Assembly: GCA_038503075.1 (NCBI GenBank)
Contig: JBCAML010000019.1
Coordinates: 1,364,001 to 1,428,000 of the forward strand
Origin: Gyromitra esculenta
Taxonomy: Eukaryota; Ascomycota; Pezizomycetes; Pezizales; Discinaceae
Length of the DNA stretch: 64,000 nucleotides
Direction of reading: 5' to 3'
Shown here: positions 12,601-24,470 of the stretch, one piece after another
Layout of the letters: the number at the start of each line of letters is the position of its first letter
Position numbering within the stretch: position 1 is the first letter of the stretch
The notes under the pieces: generated by a model
The model's input: the letters and a program-made list of their open reading frames with translations, nothing else
What the model was told of the DNA's origin: nothing
Database searches by the model: none
Translations under genes and position numbers: made by a program

Positions 12601-14149
12601 AGGCTGCCAGGGGATGGATGAGCACCCTCACCTCCCACCTCTGGGGAATTCTAATTGTGGTCTGGATTGAGACAGTGTCGCTCGGAAGCGTTTGGTGCGG
12701 TAGTTTAGGGGTTGGTGGTCCGTACACTGTTGGGTACGTAGGCTTCTCTTTTTTTTCGTGATTGGAACGAGGACTAATTTTTCTTTTTTTTAATAGCTGT
12801 TGTTCATATGGTTTCAAACCTATGTAATAATAGGTCCTTGCAAAACGCCAGGAGTAGCTACGAAGCTACTGTACTATTGAGAGAGATGAGAGATTGAGGA
12901 AAGATTTAGGTCTTCAGAGTGCTGGAAAAATAGGACCTCCTCTCCGAAGGTACGGCACCGGAAGGTACAAGTTTGAAGTGTTGAGATGGAAATGGGGTGT
13001 TTTGTTAGTGTTTGCGTGTTTTTGGTGTTTGACTCGTTGTGTTTTTTAAAAAAAAACCCCTAATCTACGTTTTACGTGACGATATCTGTTCTTAGCGTCT
13101 TGACAGTGTGACTTAGTCCTTTAATTTTTCCTTTTGACTTTTGCTCGCCATCATAGTACAATACAATCTTGTTTAAAGCTTCTTCTCAGAATTTAGTGCT
13201 TCACGAGTCAAATCTGTGAGACCGGGCCATTAGGCTATAGGTTGAATCTGCCGAGTAAAATGGCAAGTAGGTGGGCGAGTGACTGTTACCAAGCCATATA
13301 TATCCACCCTATCTCCCTAGTAACTCTACAGAAGTAGAAGGTGTATTCTTGATTTTGATTAGGGCTAACCAATTGCAAATTGGTTTAGGCAGATCGTTAC
13401 ATAGTAGCGCTTTAGATACTCGTGGAACAACTTTGAGCAACTTGTTGGAGATAATGCGATTTACTTGTTTCACTGTGTTCGAATTATCTCGAAGAGTAAT
13501 AGCGTAAACTTGTTGACAATTTGTCAGCGCCTAGGATCGGCAAATAATCCATAACGAAGTGTTTAGCACTTCCGGGAACGGCAGTTAGATGCGAAAAGAA
13601 AAGTATTAACCTTGGAAGTGTAGGAATTATTGGGTTTCCCTCTTTAGAAGAGTTACAAGAGCCGATAAGAGTGCGCTTGGCTAAGTCTACATCCTACCGT
13701 ACTTATTAAAAACACTTAGTCCTGATAACACTTTATTGGTTGGTTCGAGTTGGCAGGCTATTGGATACATGTAAAGGGTAGCTAAACGAGTTTTGGAAGG
13801 CATTGAAAGCCCGAACATCCAGGAATTTCTGTTAGCCGAACTAGCATATCTATAGTGATAGCTTTTATCCTCTCTTTTAAAATAAAACTTACTCTCGAGA
13901 GTTTTCCACCAATAGGCTCTTGAGCGCTATCGAGTGCTGTGTGATGATCCAGGACAGTCTTGGCACTAGGGTTGCACCCTACCACAGTCCCGCGGAAAGT
14001 TTCCGCACCCACACAACGATGTAACTCCAGAAACGTCAGCAAATTATCACCATCACGACTACGACGACGACGACAACCTTTAACGACAACCTCCACCAAA
14101 GCCGACAAATCTCCCCTTGCCCAACCAACTGAAACCCCCGTCAGCAAAT
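12601..14149. other. Intergenic, upstream of eS7
   Basis: No gene supported. It holds homopolymer T/A runs (about 12750, 13045). The last 150 bp are an ACGACG/CCAACC-rich leader of the ribosomal protein gene. Confidence 0.5.
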
Positions 14150-15005
14150 ATGTCTGCTTCCCCACTCGTCAAGATCGCGGCCAACTCGCCCTCCCACACC
14201 AACCCCTCCGAGTTGGAGACCAGCATCGCTCAGGCTCTCTATGACCTCGAGACATCCGTCAGCGACCTCAAGGGTTCCCTGAGGCCCCTGCAGTTCTCTT
14301 CTGCCAAGGAGGTAATATAGACATCCTCCCCCCAAAACCAATTCGAAAATCTCCTCGCTGGCGAAGCAAGGAGTGGGTCTCCCAGTCTCCCCTTCAGACC
14401 AGGTTCCCCCGCTTAGTTGCGAGGGGAGACGGGAACGAAGGAAGGTACGGGAATGCTAACGATTCGGGGTTCGTACTCGGTGGGTGGGCAGCTTGAAGTT
14501 GGCCAAGGAAAGAAAGCCGTCGTTATCTTCGTCCCGGTTCCTTTGTTGGCTGGCTTCCACAAGGTGCAGCAGAGGTACATTTTCCATCCTGACCCCCAGC
14601 CTACCTTACCCACCTTTGTCAAAGGAATAAATAAAATAGCTAACCCTATCACCCAGGCTCACCCGTGAACTCGAGAAGAAATTCTCCGACCGTCACGTCC
14701 TCTTCGTTGCCCAGCGCCGTATTCTCCCTCTTCCCTCGCGCCGCAGCCGTGTGACCCAGAAGCGCCCCAGGTCCCGTACCCTCACCTCTGTCCACGACGC
14801 TATCCTCTCCGATCTTGTCTACCCCACTGAGATCGTCGGCAAGCGTATCCGCACCAAGGAGGACGGCCATAAGATCATCAAGGTCTTCCTCGACGCCAAA
14901 GAGCGTGCTAGCATTGATTACAAGGTCGATACTTTCGGTGAGGTCTACAGAAAACTCACTGGCAAGCACGTTATCTTTGAGTTCCCGGTTGTTGGCGAGT
15001 ACTAG
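14150..15005 (+). CDS. RPS7: 40S ribosomal protein eS7
   Basis: Three exons (14150-14311, 14492-14574, 14657-15005) join in phase into 197 aa, close to the 190-200 aa usual for eS7. Recognisable segments are [77 protein letters not shown] and [12 protein letters not shown]. Role: structural protein of the cytosolic small subunit, needed for 18S rRNA maturation. The first intron (180 nt) is long for this window, which is common in fungal ribosomal protein genes. The start ATG lies in AAATATGTCTGC after a C-rich leader. This is the most secure housekeeping anchor in the window. Confidence 0.97.
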
Positions 15006-15300
15006 AATGGGATTTTAAAAGAAAGAAAATCTAATTCTCTTCTGTATGGATATATCTTCTTGATCGGGGGAAACAAATAAATTAAAAAAGTTTTCTGTTT
15101 GGGGAATTAAGGGGAGGTGTTTTTTTTTGGGTAGGGATGGGAGGCGTTTTAGGGATTGGGTTGAGTGATTCATTAATTGAATACCAGCTTTTCAAAAATA
15201 AAGAGTGACCTTCCCAGCATACACTTCCATCCTGATCACTACCAGGTGAGCACAAGTACTGAGATTTCGTTCGCAAATTGAATTTCTCGCTGGAAGCTAT

Positions 15301-15790
15301 CTACTTATTTACCCTCAAACCATGACCACGCAATTCAACCTTCGTCGACGTGGCACTCTTCATGCGCTTCACGGCGGTATCTAACATCAGGATAATGAAA
15401 TTGAAAATCGTCTTTCGCCCAGCAAGATCCATCACTTCCAGTAGACCCAAAGACCTTATAGTCTCGTCATTCTCAATGATTATGAAACAATAATAGCATC
15501 CAGTCGTATGAAAACCCCGAGTGATGACATCTGCCATGCCCATCGCCTTTTGCTTCTCTTGCGTTATAGCGAGACACGAGAGGAGCCTTTGCTTTCCAGA
15601 AAACGGCACTTCCGTCCTGATGGCGAGGGTATACGGATCCCTATTCACCGTTCGCATCACAACCCCCAGCTCAGTTTGTTGTACCATTGATCTCTGCCCT
15701 GCCTGGTCGATAAAACCAAGGCGAGAACAAATCTCCCCATCATCGTGATTCAGGCCGAAAGCGGAAGCTGGAGTCTTTTGGACAAAGGCT
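15301..15790 (-). CDS. Putative exon of an unrecognised protein
   Basis: A minus-strand frame is open from a possible splice acceptor (AATAG at about 15791) through to a stop at 15301-15303, about 162 codons. The internal ATG at 15687 would give 128 aa. The composition looks protein-like: GLNHDDGEICSRLG, then RDPYTLAIRTEVPF, then TGCYYCFIIIEND. No family recognised. Upstream exons were not resolved. It converges on eS7 from the other strand. A real gene is plausible but unproved. Confidence 0.4.
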
Positions 15791-16074
15791 CTATTGTATT
15801 AGGCATCCAAACATCTATCTCAATCATTAAGGTTGATAGTTGTGTGACTGCAGGGTGATCGGAGCCCGATAGCTATATATGTACGTAATCCCCTTATGGT
15901 ATGGTCGCGTGCCACAAGCACTCTTAGCGTAGTAAAGTTATCAATCAGCAGATAAACCTGTACTTACATGGTACCACAAATTTCAGTGTCTCTCCATCCC
16001 TCAATCTAATCCTGCTCACTGCCTTCAGCTTGTTTTAACTTAATTACCAACAACTCCACTTATTGCGACTCACC

Positions 16075-16848
16075 ATGCGTATTCGTATCCGTCACTACGA
16101 TCACAATCCAGAAGCGTACGAGATCTATCAGGTCATTTCCGGTAATGAAATTCTAGACAATGCGTATCAAGATGCCTGGGATATCGAGATGAGCGAGCAG
16201 AGCGATTCTGGCCTGCGAAAGAACGCCTTTCAAGTGTATCTTCAGTATGCTTCCCCATCCAACCACTCTGACAATTTCAAGGAGATCTTGGCTGTCGAAT
16301 TTCCGGATACTCGCTGCGGCTACTCTTTCCAAACAGTTCGCGGGGTGGCGCAATGGTACTTTGTACCGCTGCCTGGTTTCGATCCAAAGCATGATCTTCC
16401 GGCTGGATTAGAGCGAGAGGAACATGTGTTTTTCGAAACCATGCTGGTGCCTGTTACCACCTCCACTTTCAATGCTCTTGGGGCTCTTCTACGTCTTCGG
16501 GACGGGGAGCCTATTTGCGATTCATCTGAACCTGCCCACAAACACTACATCCTGAAGGTGCTAGTGCGTGACTTCGGTGCTGCGTCTCAGCAGCCTTTCC
16601 ATACTGTCGGTACGCACACTATGCATTTAGTCTGTGGTGTAGTACAGTTTGCGTGGTTGATTCTCGTATTATGTGGCTTTACAGTCGATGATAATTTCGG
16701 TCTTTCGCTGGCGGATGGAGACAGCGATATGTTTTACATCTATGGATCTACGACGAAATTGATGAAGGTGTCGGATATTGTTTGGCCTGGGGTGGGTAAA
16801 GCCGTGATGTTGAAACCATGTCCCGACGCGATTACTGGCTTGCACTAA
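16075..16848 (+). CDS. Hypothetical protein of unknown function
   Basis: An open frame starts at CACCATGCG (16075), with another in-frame ATG four codons upstream. Unspliced it gives 257 aa. A likely intron runs from GTACGC (about 16609) to TTTACAG (about 16684). Removing it keeps the frame, giving a TV-VDDNFGL junction and deleting a hydrophobic stretch that otherwise looks like a membrane segment. Features: RIRHYDHNP at the start, a central WYFVPLPGFDP, and a C-terminal FYIYGS. No family recognised. The composition is globular. Confidence 0.55.
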   Translation: MRIRIRHYDHNPEAYEIYQVISGNEILDNAYQDAWDIEMSEQSDSGLRKNAFQVYLQYASPSNHSDNFKEILAVEFPDTRCGYSFQTVRGVAQWYFVPLPGFDPKHDLPAGLEREEHVFFETMLVPVTTSTFNALGALLRLRDGEPICDSSEPAHKHYILKVLVRDFGAASQQPFHTVGTHTMHLVCGVVQFAWLILVLCGFTVDDNFGLSLADGDSDMFYIYGSTTKLMKVSDIVWPGVGKAVMLKPCPDAITGLH

Positions 16849-16996
16849 AGCTCGTGTTTAGTAAGATAGACTTGATTGAGATAAATTAGTCCAAAAGGAA
16901 ATCAAACTGCTAGCATATGATAGAAACTGAAAAGCGCTTGTTTTATGGCCAGCGAAGATCGCCCGAGTGATATCTAATGACTTGAAGTTCGGCTAT

Positions 16997-17028
16997 GGGT
17001 TAGGGTTGTCCAGTGTCGTGTGACGTCA
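16997..17028. promoter_or_regulatory. Telobox-like GGGTTAGGG plus perfect CRE (TGACGTCA)
   Basis: GGGTTAGGGT (about 16998-17007) is followed by a perfect CRE palindrome TGACGTCA at 17021-17028, about 150 bp upstream of the amidoligase start. CRE sites bind ATF/CREB-type bZIP factors in ascomycetes. AACCCTA-type boxes are common in fungal promoters. The spacing to the start suits a promoter; function is inferred. Confidence 0.5.
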
Positions 17029-17175
17029 CTCAGTTTAGAGAATGCGGAAATCAGGAGATCTGAGTTCTGTCGTCTTCTGACTTCTTCGGAACGTATGTTC
17101 ATTAGCTGTCTTTTATTAAAGTAACATAAGGGCACCGAAAACTAACTGATCCATCTTCCTAATAGCAGTAACGCC

Positions 17176-18398
17176 ATGGGAGAGTCTTCAAAATCAGTTT
17201 CGCTAAGGAGAGCTTCTTCAAGAACAAGTATTTCGCGTGAGAACATCAAGACGCAGCGATCAGGAAGCAGTCAGGTAATTTCCAGTCGATCAAAAGATAT
17301 TAACGATTGTCACTCACAGCACTAAGTCCTTAGTAGGATCTTCTACAGGATCCCCGCCTTTCATTTGACCTACGGGGGCTTAAAGGAGAAGTGGGACTAG
17401 ATGACCCAGGAGACAAAGAGATGATGGCTCTGGAAGACCCCTACCTCCTACCTGGCATCAGCCAAGAAGACATCACCATCGGTATCGAGTTGGAAATGGT
17501 CCTGGTAAATACCTGGGGAATCGACCCATTCGAGCTAGTCAGGGGTTCCCTCCGAGATCTTGCTGATAGCCTCGACACCTCAGTCCCTCCTCTCAGAACC
17601 CTCATGCAGAAAGAACCAAACGTACCAACCCAGGATCTTTTCGCTGTTTTCCAGGTGAAAACCGATGAAACTATCAGTTGCACCTACTGGGATAAACAGG
17701 ACATATCTGCAACCGCTGTCGAGGTTGCAACCCCGATCCTCAGAAATGGGACATGGTCTTGGGTAATCCCTGCCATGTGTCAAGCCATCAATTCCCTCGC
17801 TGCTCCAAGCATCAGAATTCAGCCCGCTTTCAATAATTCAACGGGACTCCATGTTCATATTGGACTCGGACGACCGTACACGCTCGCAGAATTGAAACGA
17901 ATCGCGAAGGCTATAGTACTTTTCGAGGAGCAAATGGACAGGTGCCATCCAAAATGCCGCATCCCCGAAGATGACTTGGGCAGTTGCTTTCGCAGCTGTA
18001 GGCGTAGCCCAGCCCTTAGGGAGCTCACAAATGCTGAAAAGGTGAACGTGGTTGATCGATGTCAGAAGACCGAAGAGCTTTTGTGCGTGATAAATGGCCT
18101 GGGTAGAGATAGCTTCCAACGTCTCTATAAATATAATTTCCTACCGGTACAGACATATGGCACGATTGAATTTCGGCAGGCTATGGGCACGAGTAATAGC
18201 CAGTGGATCGTTAGTTGGATTTCTATCGTTATCAAGTTTGTGACCGTGGCTATTGAGACTTCAGATGAGACGTATGCTGAATGGGCGAAGCTGGGTGATG
18301 TTCCTCCTGGAGTCTGTCATTTGTTTGGCGTTCCGAGTCCGGTCGGATATGGAAAGGCCAGTCGCGAAAAAAGGGTAAAAAGAGTGTGCCGATGGTGA
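17176..18398 (+). CDS. Amidoligase-family (COOH-NH2 ligase) protein
   Basis: Two exons (17176-17274, 17337-18398) join in phase 0 into 386 aa. The N-terminal 60 residues are Ser/Arg-rich and probably disordered. The catalytic-type domain carries three hallmarks of fungal amidoligases of the glutamine-synthetase/ATP-grasp-like COOH-NH2 ligase superfamily. These are IGIELEM (about residue 84), TGLHVHIGL (middle) and TIEFRQAMG (late). A Cys-rich insert with about five cysteines lies between the second and third hallmark. The C-terminus is basic. Expected reaction: ATP-dependent amide bond formation between a carboxylate and an amine, substrate unknown. No neighbouring gamma-glutamyl cyclotransferase or amidase is visible. 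The start ATG is in GCCATGG. Family assignment is from motif memory. Confidence 0.75.
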
Positions 18399-20945
18399 AC
18401 AGGCTTTCTAAAAGGGAGAAACACGTTTATCTGAGCAAGCAAGGCGTGTGGGGTGGCTGAAAACCACCAAATCCTTCATTCAGGGGGGGCATTCTTGACG
18501 AGAACAGGGGGTTGAATAATACTGAGCGATGTATGATTTTCTGTTGGGGGAATCGTTAAGTAGCTAATTATAATGAGACTGGCTAAGAAATTCTGAAGAC
18601 ATTAATTAGAGAACCCTTACGTTTTCCAAAAGAAGGGTGGCTAAATAGTAGTATCTTTTCTGTTTAGTAAGTAAGTGAGTAAATTTCATTTACGCTATCT
18701 TTTCTGTTTACTGTATAGTGTGTACACGTGTACCCGTAATATATTTATTAGTCCACTCACTATTGTACTTGGATAACGATCCCATTATTTTTAGCAGCTA
18801 AAGCAAACAGCAGGCTGTAGCTGATAGAAAGGGGAGTATGTTTTGTAGTATCGAGTGATAGTTGGTGACTAACATGAACGTGTAACAAGCGGACAATAAG
18901 AAATGGCCTCGAAGAATGTAATAGAGTAAACTTAAAGAGAGAAGTAGTTTTTCACGATACAATCAGCATGGGTTTATGTGAGGTACAGCGCACCAGCTCT
19001 AAATCTCTTTTTGCATATAGATAAATAGGCAATCGATCCGCCCCCTCAACAAAACTCCCTTAATAAGCACCAACCCTTACGTTTCTTCATCAAAACTAAC
19101 CAATGCCAAAGACACCTATTAGCACAAGCGTTTTCCAAATGTACACAACTAATTTTCCGTATTTCCGAAATTCGACCATCTAATCCCACCAGAGTACGAC
19201 CTGCGTTGATATTGTTATTGGGGAAACAGCACCCAAAGACTTCGGAGTAAGCTGCTGCTTCCCTGTGGCTATTACCCCTCCCACCACGCTTTTGTGCCAT
19301 GGGCTCAACTTCAGCTAATAATCCGAAATAGACACCAGTCGTGAAATGCCCAAGGTGTCTGGCTGATGATCTTACTATACGGGTAATCAGGGGAAAGATC
19401 TGTCTAGTCTGTCTCACTGGGGGCAGTGAGGGATGAGGTGTGGTGTTCCGTGATTTCTTTGGCGTTGGTAGGATTTGAGCTGTTTGCTTGGTCTTTTATA
19501 CGATGCTTCTCCCCCCCTCCCCCCTTACCTTCCTAATTTTAATTTGCCTGGCTATTTTTTTTTTTTTTTTGCGTTCTGGGGGTGTTTTACATTTTACCCA
19601 CATCTTGGGTTTTTTTTTAAAAAAAAGGTTCATTACGGGCTAACTAAACCCAACCATCAACTCAATTTCAACTCCAATCCAATCACGAGTCTCAATTCCA
19701 AGAACCACACGTACATGTAGTTATCCAAAACCCCAGCAGCTAGTCGTAGAAACCCCTTTTTTCAAATTTTTCGCACTGCGCCGCCGCACCACATCGCACG
19801 CATCGCCTTTTTGCTTTATTTTCTGGGGCTGTATTATATATCCCTACATGTACTACAGTCTACAGTATACTCGGAAGTAAATCAGCTCACGGATACACGT
19901 ATGTATGTACATGTATGTGTGTGTGTGTGTGTATGTAGTGCGCCACTTGAAGAATCACCAAATCATTGCACTAGTAGAGTACATATCGTGTTCTATCGGA
20001 TTGACCGCTAACTACAATTTAAGTTTAGAGATCACCATCTATCACCCCGTTTTTCCGTTTTTCCGTTTTTCCGCTTTATCTCGTTTCAACTTTAATTGTT
20101 TCTTTTTTTGGTTTTTTTAGCATGGAGCATATGAGGAGGGTTTTAGCTGCAAAACACTTGCGGTGGATCAAGTTACCCCTAGCTAGCTGAACGCGGCGGA
20201 GCTAGGGGATTAATACAGCATAGTGGGGTTGTGGTTACAACGTCTTAGATTACTTGCCTCCATTAACTTCCCTACAGCAGCAGCAGCAGCCAGCAGTAGC
20301 ACAGATTCATACGCGAGAACGAGCATCGTACTTAAGCTTTGTAAGTTGCAATAGAAAAAAAAAAACACGCAAAATTTATTTCCAATCCAATCACACAAAC
20401 AAACAAACAAAAAAAAATTGCACAACGTATACGTTAGCTAAACCGACATTACAAACGCGTAACCCCCCCTCTTCAGTTTTTTCGGTCTAAGGAAGAAAAA
20501 AACCTTGATCGCCGGAGAAAAAGGTCGGAAGGATTAACCAAATCCACCATTGAATTCATCATGAACCCACCCCCACCCCCCCCCAAAAAAACCACTGTTA
20601 ACTTCGCCTATCCGTCATCCTCATCCTCATCTTCATCAAACCGAACAAACCGAACAAAGCCAGAATACCCGAGCCACACCAAAAAACAAAAAACAGAATG
20701 AGAATAAGAAAAGAAATAACGATATCAGGAATGGAAAAAAGAAAAGAAATTCATTTGGATCTCCTCGCTGTTTATCTCCAACCGACCAGAAAATCGGGAA
20801 GGTAAAAGGCAGGGAAAATCGAAATTAAAGTGACTGCACGATTCGTTAATTGCTCAATTGAATCACACAGAACACACATTCACAGCTCTTCACCTCAATC
20901 CCACAACTGGTGATAAAAAACTCAAGGAAAAGGGGGGAAAAAAAA
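18399..20945. other. Gene-free stretch with simple repeats
   Basis: No gene supported. It includes homopolymer T runs (about 19553-19570), a TG microsatellite at about 19914-19931, triplicated TTTTTCCG near 20050-20075 and a CAG run at 20275-20290. A 123-aa minus-strand frame at 19046-19417 has no recognisable domain and was not called. Confidence 0.5.
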
Positions 20946-22016
20946 CTAGCAAGCGCATCCCTCTTTGGCAGCTCTAGCACTGTCTGCGAGATTGACAGCA
21001 TGCCCATGCTCGCCGGTACCCACTGGCCTCCCAACAGCGCCCATTCCGCCAGCAGCACCGCCCCTGGGTTTCAGCGTGCTCTCTGGTATCGCATTTGCAA
21101 TTGCCTCAAAGACCGCCTGCACGTTTTCGCCTGTCTTTGCAGACGTTTCGTAGAACAATAGTCCTTCCTCTTCAGCGTATGCCTTGGCGTCGGCGGTAGG
21201 AATAGCTCTACGGTCTTCATTCTCCGCGTCATCGACGTCATCGGGCTCCGCGGCCATAGAAGTTGATGATGCGAGATCGAGCTTGTTGCCAACCAGGGCA
21301 ATCACGATGCCGGGGGAGGCTTGGCGCTGCAGCTCCGCGACCCAGTGCTTGGCCTTTGTGAGGGAAGTGGGTTTCGTTATGTCGTAGACGACGAGCGCGG
21401 TTTGGGCGTTGCGGTAGTACATGGGGGCGAGGGAAGCGAAACGTTCCTGGCCAGCGGTATCCCTGCACACGTGTCAGCATCTAGGGGTAAGATGGGGCGG
21501 ACGGGAAGGGAGGGCATACCAGATTTCGAATTTGATGGTTCTTGTGGGGAGGTTACATTTCTGCGTCAAGAAGGCCGCTGTAGGGCTAGATTAGCGTCCA
21601 CATATTCAGATCTCCAAGCTAGCGGATAGCCGCAGGATCTTGCATACCTCCAATGGTTGGCTCCTTGTTTTCCTGGAAATCATCGTTTACGAAACGGAGG
21701 ACGAGGGAAGACTATTCACGCGCCAGCATTAGCATTTCAAGCTCCAAGCTCCAAGCTCCTACTAAAGCTCGTCTCCCCCCAATCCATGACGTGACGGCTT
21801 ATCTGTCTTTTTCACTCCCCCTTATCTCGCAGAAGCTCAACCGAGGTTCACACTCGGGAGATACCACCCTCGGTGCGTGTTCTCCTCCATGCCAGCAACA
21901 AAGGTCAGGTAGAAAGGAGAAAGACCAACCTTTCCGACAGCGGCTTCACCCAAGAGCACGAGCTTGACGCTGCTGCTAAGCTTCGGAGCACCACCGGCTT
22001 CTTCGCGTGACGCCAT
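20946..22016 (-). CDS. Rab5-family small GTPase (Ypt5/Vps21-like)
   Basis: Four exons (22016-21930, 21711-21648, 21577-21520, 21462-20946) join in phase into 241 aa. G1 is GEAAVGKSS, the effector/switch I segment ends in EPTIGAAFLTQ, switch II is [21 protein letters not shown]4 is GNKLDL and G5 is ETSAKT. The protein ends Cys-Ala-Cys, a CxC-type double prenylation signal. APMYYRNA together with AAFLTQ is diagnostic of the Rab5 subfamily, which controls early endosome fusion. Oddities: about 10 extra acidic residues between NKLDL and the TADAKAY segment, and a Gly-rich C-terminal linker, both longer than in typical Vps21. The start is the only ATG in frame before the P-loop exon. Confidence 0.93.
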
Positions 22017-23089
22017 CGTTCCTTGTCGCTGCTGTTTCTTACTGTAGCTGCTATTCGCGGTGATGCGGGTGGAGCTGGGGGAGTTGACTGGTTGGTAGCA
22101 GGTGGGGGGTACTTGGGGCGCTGGAGGTGTGGTGGTGGTGGGGAGATGAGGGTTGAGGTCGATAGGAGGAAGGTTGGACTGCGATTGACGTTGAGGGTGA
22201 CGACGGGCCGCCAAGTGGCGGATAAGCTAGTGGCGCCACCTGTTGCTGTGCACAGCCACACGCCCAACGACAGCCCATGTGGTGCTGCTCAAGACAGATA
22301 TTCGCCCGTTTTCTATAATCTCTAGTCAAATCCCGTAACAAGTTTGGAAGCCCGCAAGGAAAGAAAACCTGCAAGTCTTCAATATTGTAATTATATGCTG
22401 TTTTTAAAGCCGGGCTGCTATCTAACACAGAGCCTCGTCGCTTAACTTGCATCTCACGTAGTTGCCTTTATTTTCATCGTGATTGTGGATGCCCTCAGGT
22501 CTAACGACGGATCAACAAGCCGGACGTCGATATGGAATTGAACACAGTGCTGTGCTGTTCACGCGGATCAGCGTAAAGAGGAGAACGTTCCAGATGAAAC
22601 CGACTCGACTGCATGCACCCATCCCCAGTTGTGAGAAGGGATCACCACACCTGAGCCCGTTCTGGACATGTATCTATTCCAGAATCTACAGCTCGCCGGG
22701 TTGCTCAAGAAGGCTGCAGATTCTACAGGACTAGATATACGCCCCGCTCGCAGACACTGCAATTGGCTCCACCGAGTGATCACCCGTGAAACCAACAGCC
22801 AGCCACCCTGGTCTCCAGCAGACAGAGACCTTTCTCTGATTGTCCGCTGCCACCACCGCTACGAATAATAAACAACACCAAGTCACACCGAGTAAATAAA
22901 TAGCGAATGAATCAGTAAACAAGTCACACCATCGTGGCGAGTGATATCTCCTGACGCAGCACTGCTATGACGTTGCTCGAGCCGCCTACGTCACCCACCA
23001 TCCACCATCCAACTCCTACAAATACCAGACCCCCTCGATTCCCTCTCCACTCTCCACGTCCCCAAGTCACACACTGCCATATCCACAAC
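22017..23089. other. Divergent intergenic region
   Basis: Shared upstream region of the Rab5-like gene (minus) and the proline-rich gene (plus). No gene supported. The 120 bp before 23090 are C/T-rich leader sequence. Confidence 0.5.
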
Positions 23090-23905
23090 ATGACTGAAAT
23101 CAAATCCGAAAACACCACTGCCGCCCAGAAGCCTACGGGCGTCACCCCATCCACCACAGCCCCCCCTCAACCCACTCCGCAAACCCTCCACCCAACCCCA
23201 ACCCGCACCATCCCCAGATTCCTGCAATCGCCCCCAACCAGTGACCCCGATGAAGGGCGCCCCGACTCCCCAACGCCCGCCATGCCGCAGCCCGGCGCGG
23301 CCCCCTTCCTCCCCAAAGAAACCGGCTACGTTGGCACTGGCCCCAGCAGTCGCTGCAGCTCCGTCAACCCCAACGACACGCTGCCACCAACTCCCACCTC
23401 TGGGCCAGAGATGCAGCCACAGCCGTATCCGCCGCAGATGCGGATCCCTCCATTGCCCATCGTGCGGGACATAGGCAAGAGCACCACCACCGCCACCACA
23501 GCAACAGCATCGCAGCAATACGGGCACGAGCTACGGGCAACTACGCATCTCCCGCTAGACGGCACGCACGAGAAGGGAGATAGAGCGGCGACAACTATCT
23601 CGAGCGTGTTGCTGCCCACTCCCACGGAATACCATAATGTGTTGCCGTCGCGACCAGCGCAGGCGCAGGGAATCGATGCAAGCTATTCTGCGGCGAGGAG
23701 TAGCACCGAGGTGCATCCGAGCGGATATAGGCAGAATGAGGGAGCTATGGAGAGGCCGGCTTACTATAGTGGCCAAGAGCAAGGCGTGGAGGGACAGGGC
23801 GAGGAGACGCTGTTGGGGAAATTGGGGAAGTGGGTAGACGGCATCAATAGCAAGATTGTCGATACGGGGATTGCGGGGGATGTGAAGGGGAAGGGGAAAG
23901 AGTAG
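23090..23905 (+). CDS. Proline-rich intrinsically disordered protein, 271 aa
   Basis: Intronless frame starting at CAACATGAC after a pyrimidine-rich leader. The first 150 residues are Pro/Thr/Ser-rich with many PTP and TPTP motifs, potential proline-directed phosphosites. A more ordered acidic C-terminal segment follows (GQGEETLLGKLGKWVDGINSKI), ending in GKGKGKE. No signal peptide, membrane segment or known domain. The short amphipathic C-terminal helix is the most likely functional element. The gene call rests on a long frame, leader context and a clear 3' T-rich flank. Confidence 0.65.
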   Translation: MTEIKSENTTAAQKPTGVTPSTTAPPQPTPQTLHPTPTRTIPRFLQSPPTSDPDEGRPDSPTPAMPQPGAAPFLPKETGYVGTGPSSRCSSVNPNDTLPPTPTSGPEMQPQPYPPQMRIPPLPIVRDIGKSTTTATTATASQQYGHELRATTHLPLDGTHEKGDRAATTISSVLLPTPTEYHNVLPSRPAQAQGIDASYSAARSSTEVHPSGYRQNEGAMERPAYYSGQEQGVEGQGEETLLGKLGKWVDGINSKIVDTGIAGDVKGKGKE

Positions 23906-24470
23906 AGCGAAAAATGGGGGGAGTTTTTGAGTTTTTACGGTTTTATGGTTTTACGGTTTTTTTTGCCTGTGTTTTGTCTTTTTGATTGGTGCCAAATTGT
24001 ATCTTTATTGAGAGGATTTTGGATGGGCCATTTTGCGTTCGCAATTTATACGAGTACTGGTTTGTTTTTCTCGCACAGTCTTTGATTTGGATGCTTGACC
24101 ACCACATCCAAGCGTACTTGTTTGTGGGGGGGACCTCATAGGACAGGGTTAATGGCAGAGTACGTTGGAGTTCTCATAATCTACTAATATATTATTATCA
24201 CACTCCGCTGTACGGAAGGATAATTTTACTGTCTTCCAAGCCAATGACTCGAACGGCTCGATACCTAATACCACTCCGTAGACAACACGTGCGGTTACGA
24301 AAGCGCGAGAGCGGGACGTCCCACCCTGCCTGCTGAACACCGTCTCACTCCACCGGAGGGGATCTATGGCCACACCATACATAGCGCTAGACAAACACCA
24401 TTCTATGTCCAAGTCGTTAGGCCAGTTCCCATCCACCGGGTAACTGGCAGAAAAGCAAGACAGTCTCAAA

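Noticed and set aside
19046..19417. 123-aa minus-strand frame
   Set aside because: No recognisable domain, no supporting exon structure, surrounded by AT-rich simple sequence.
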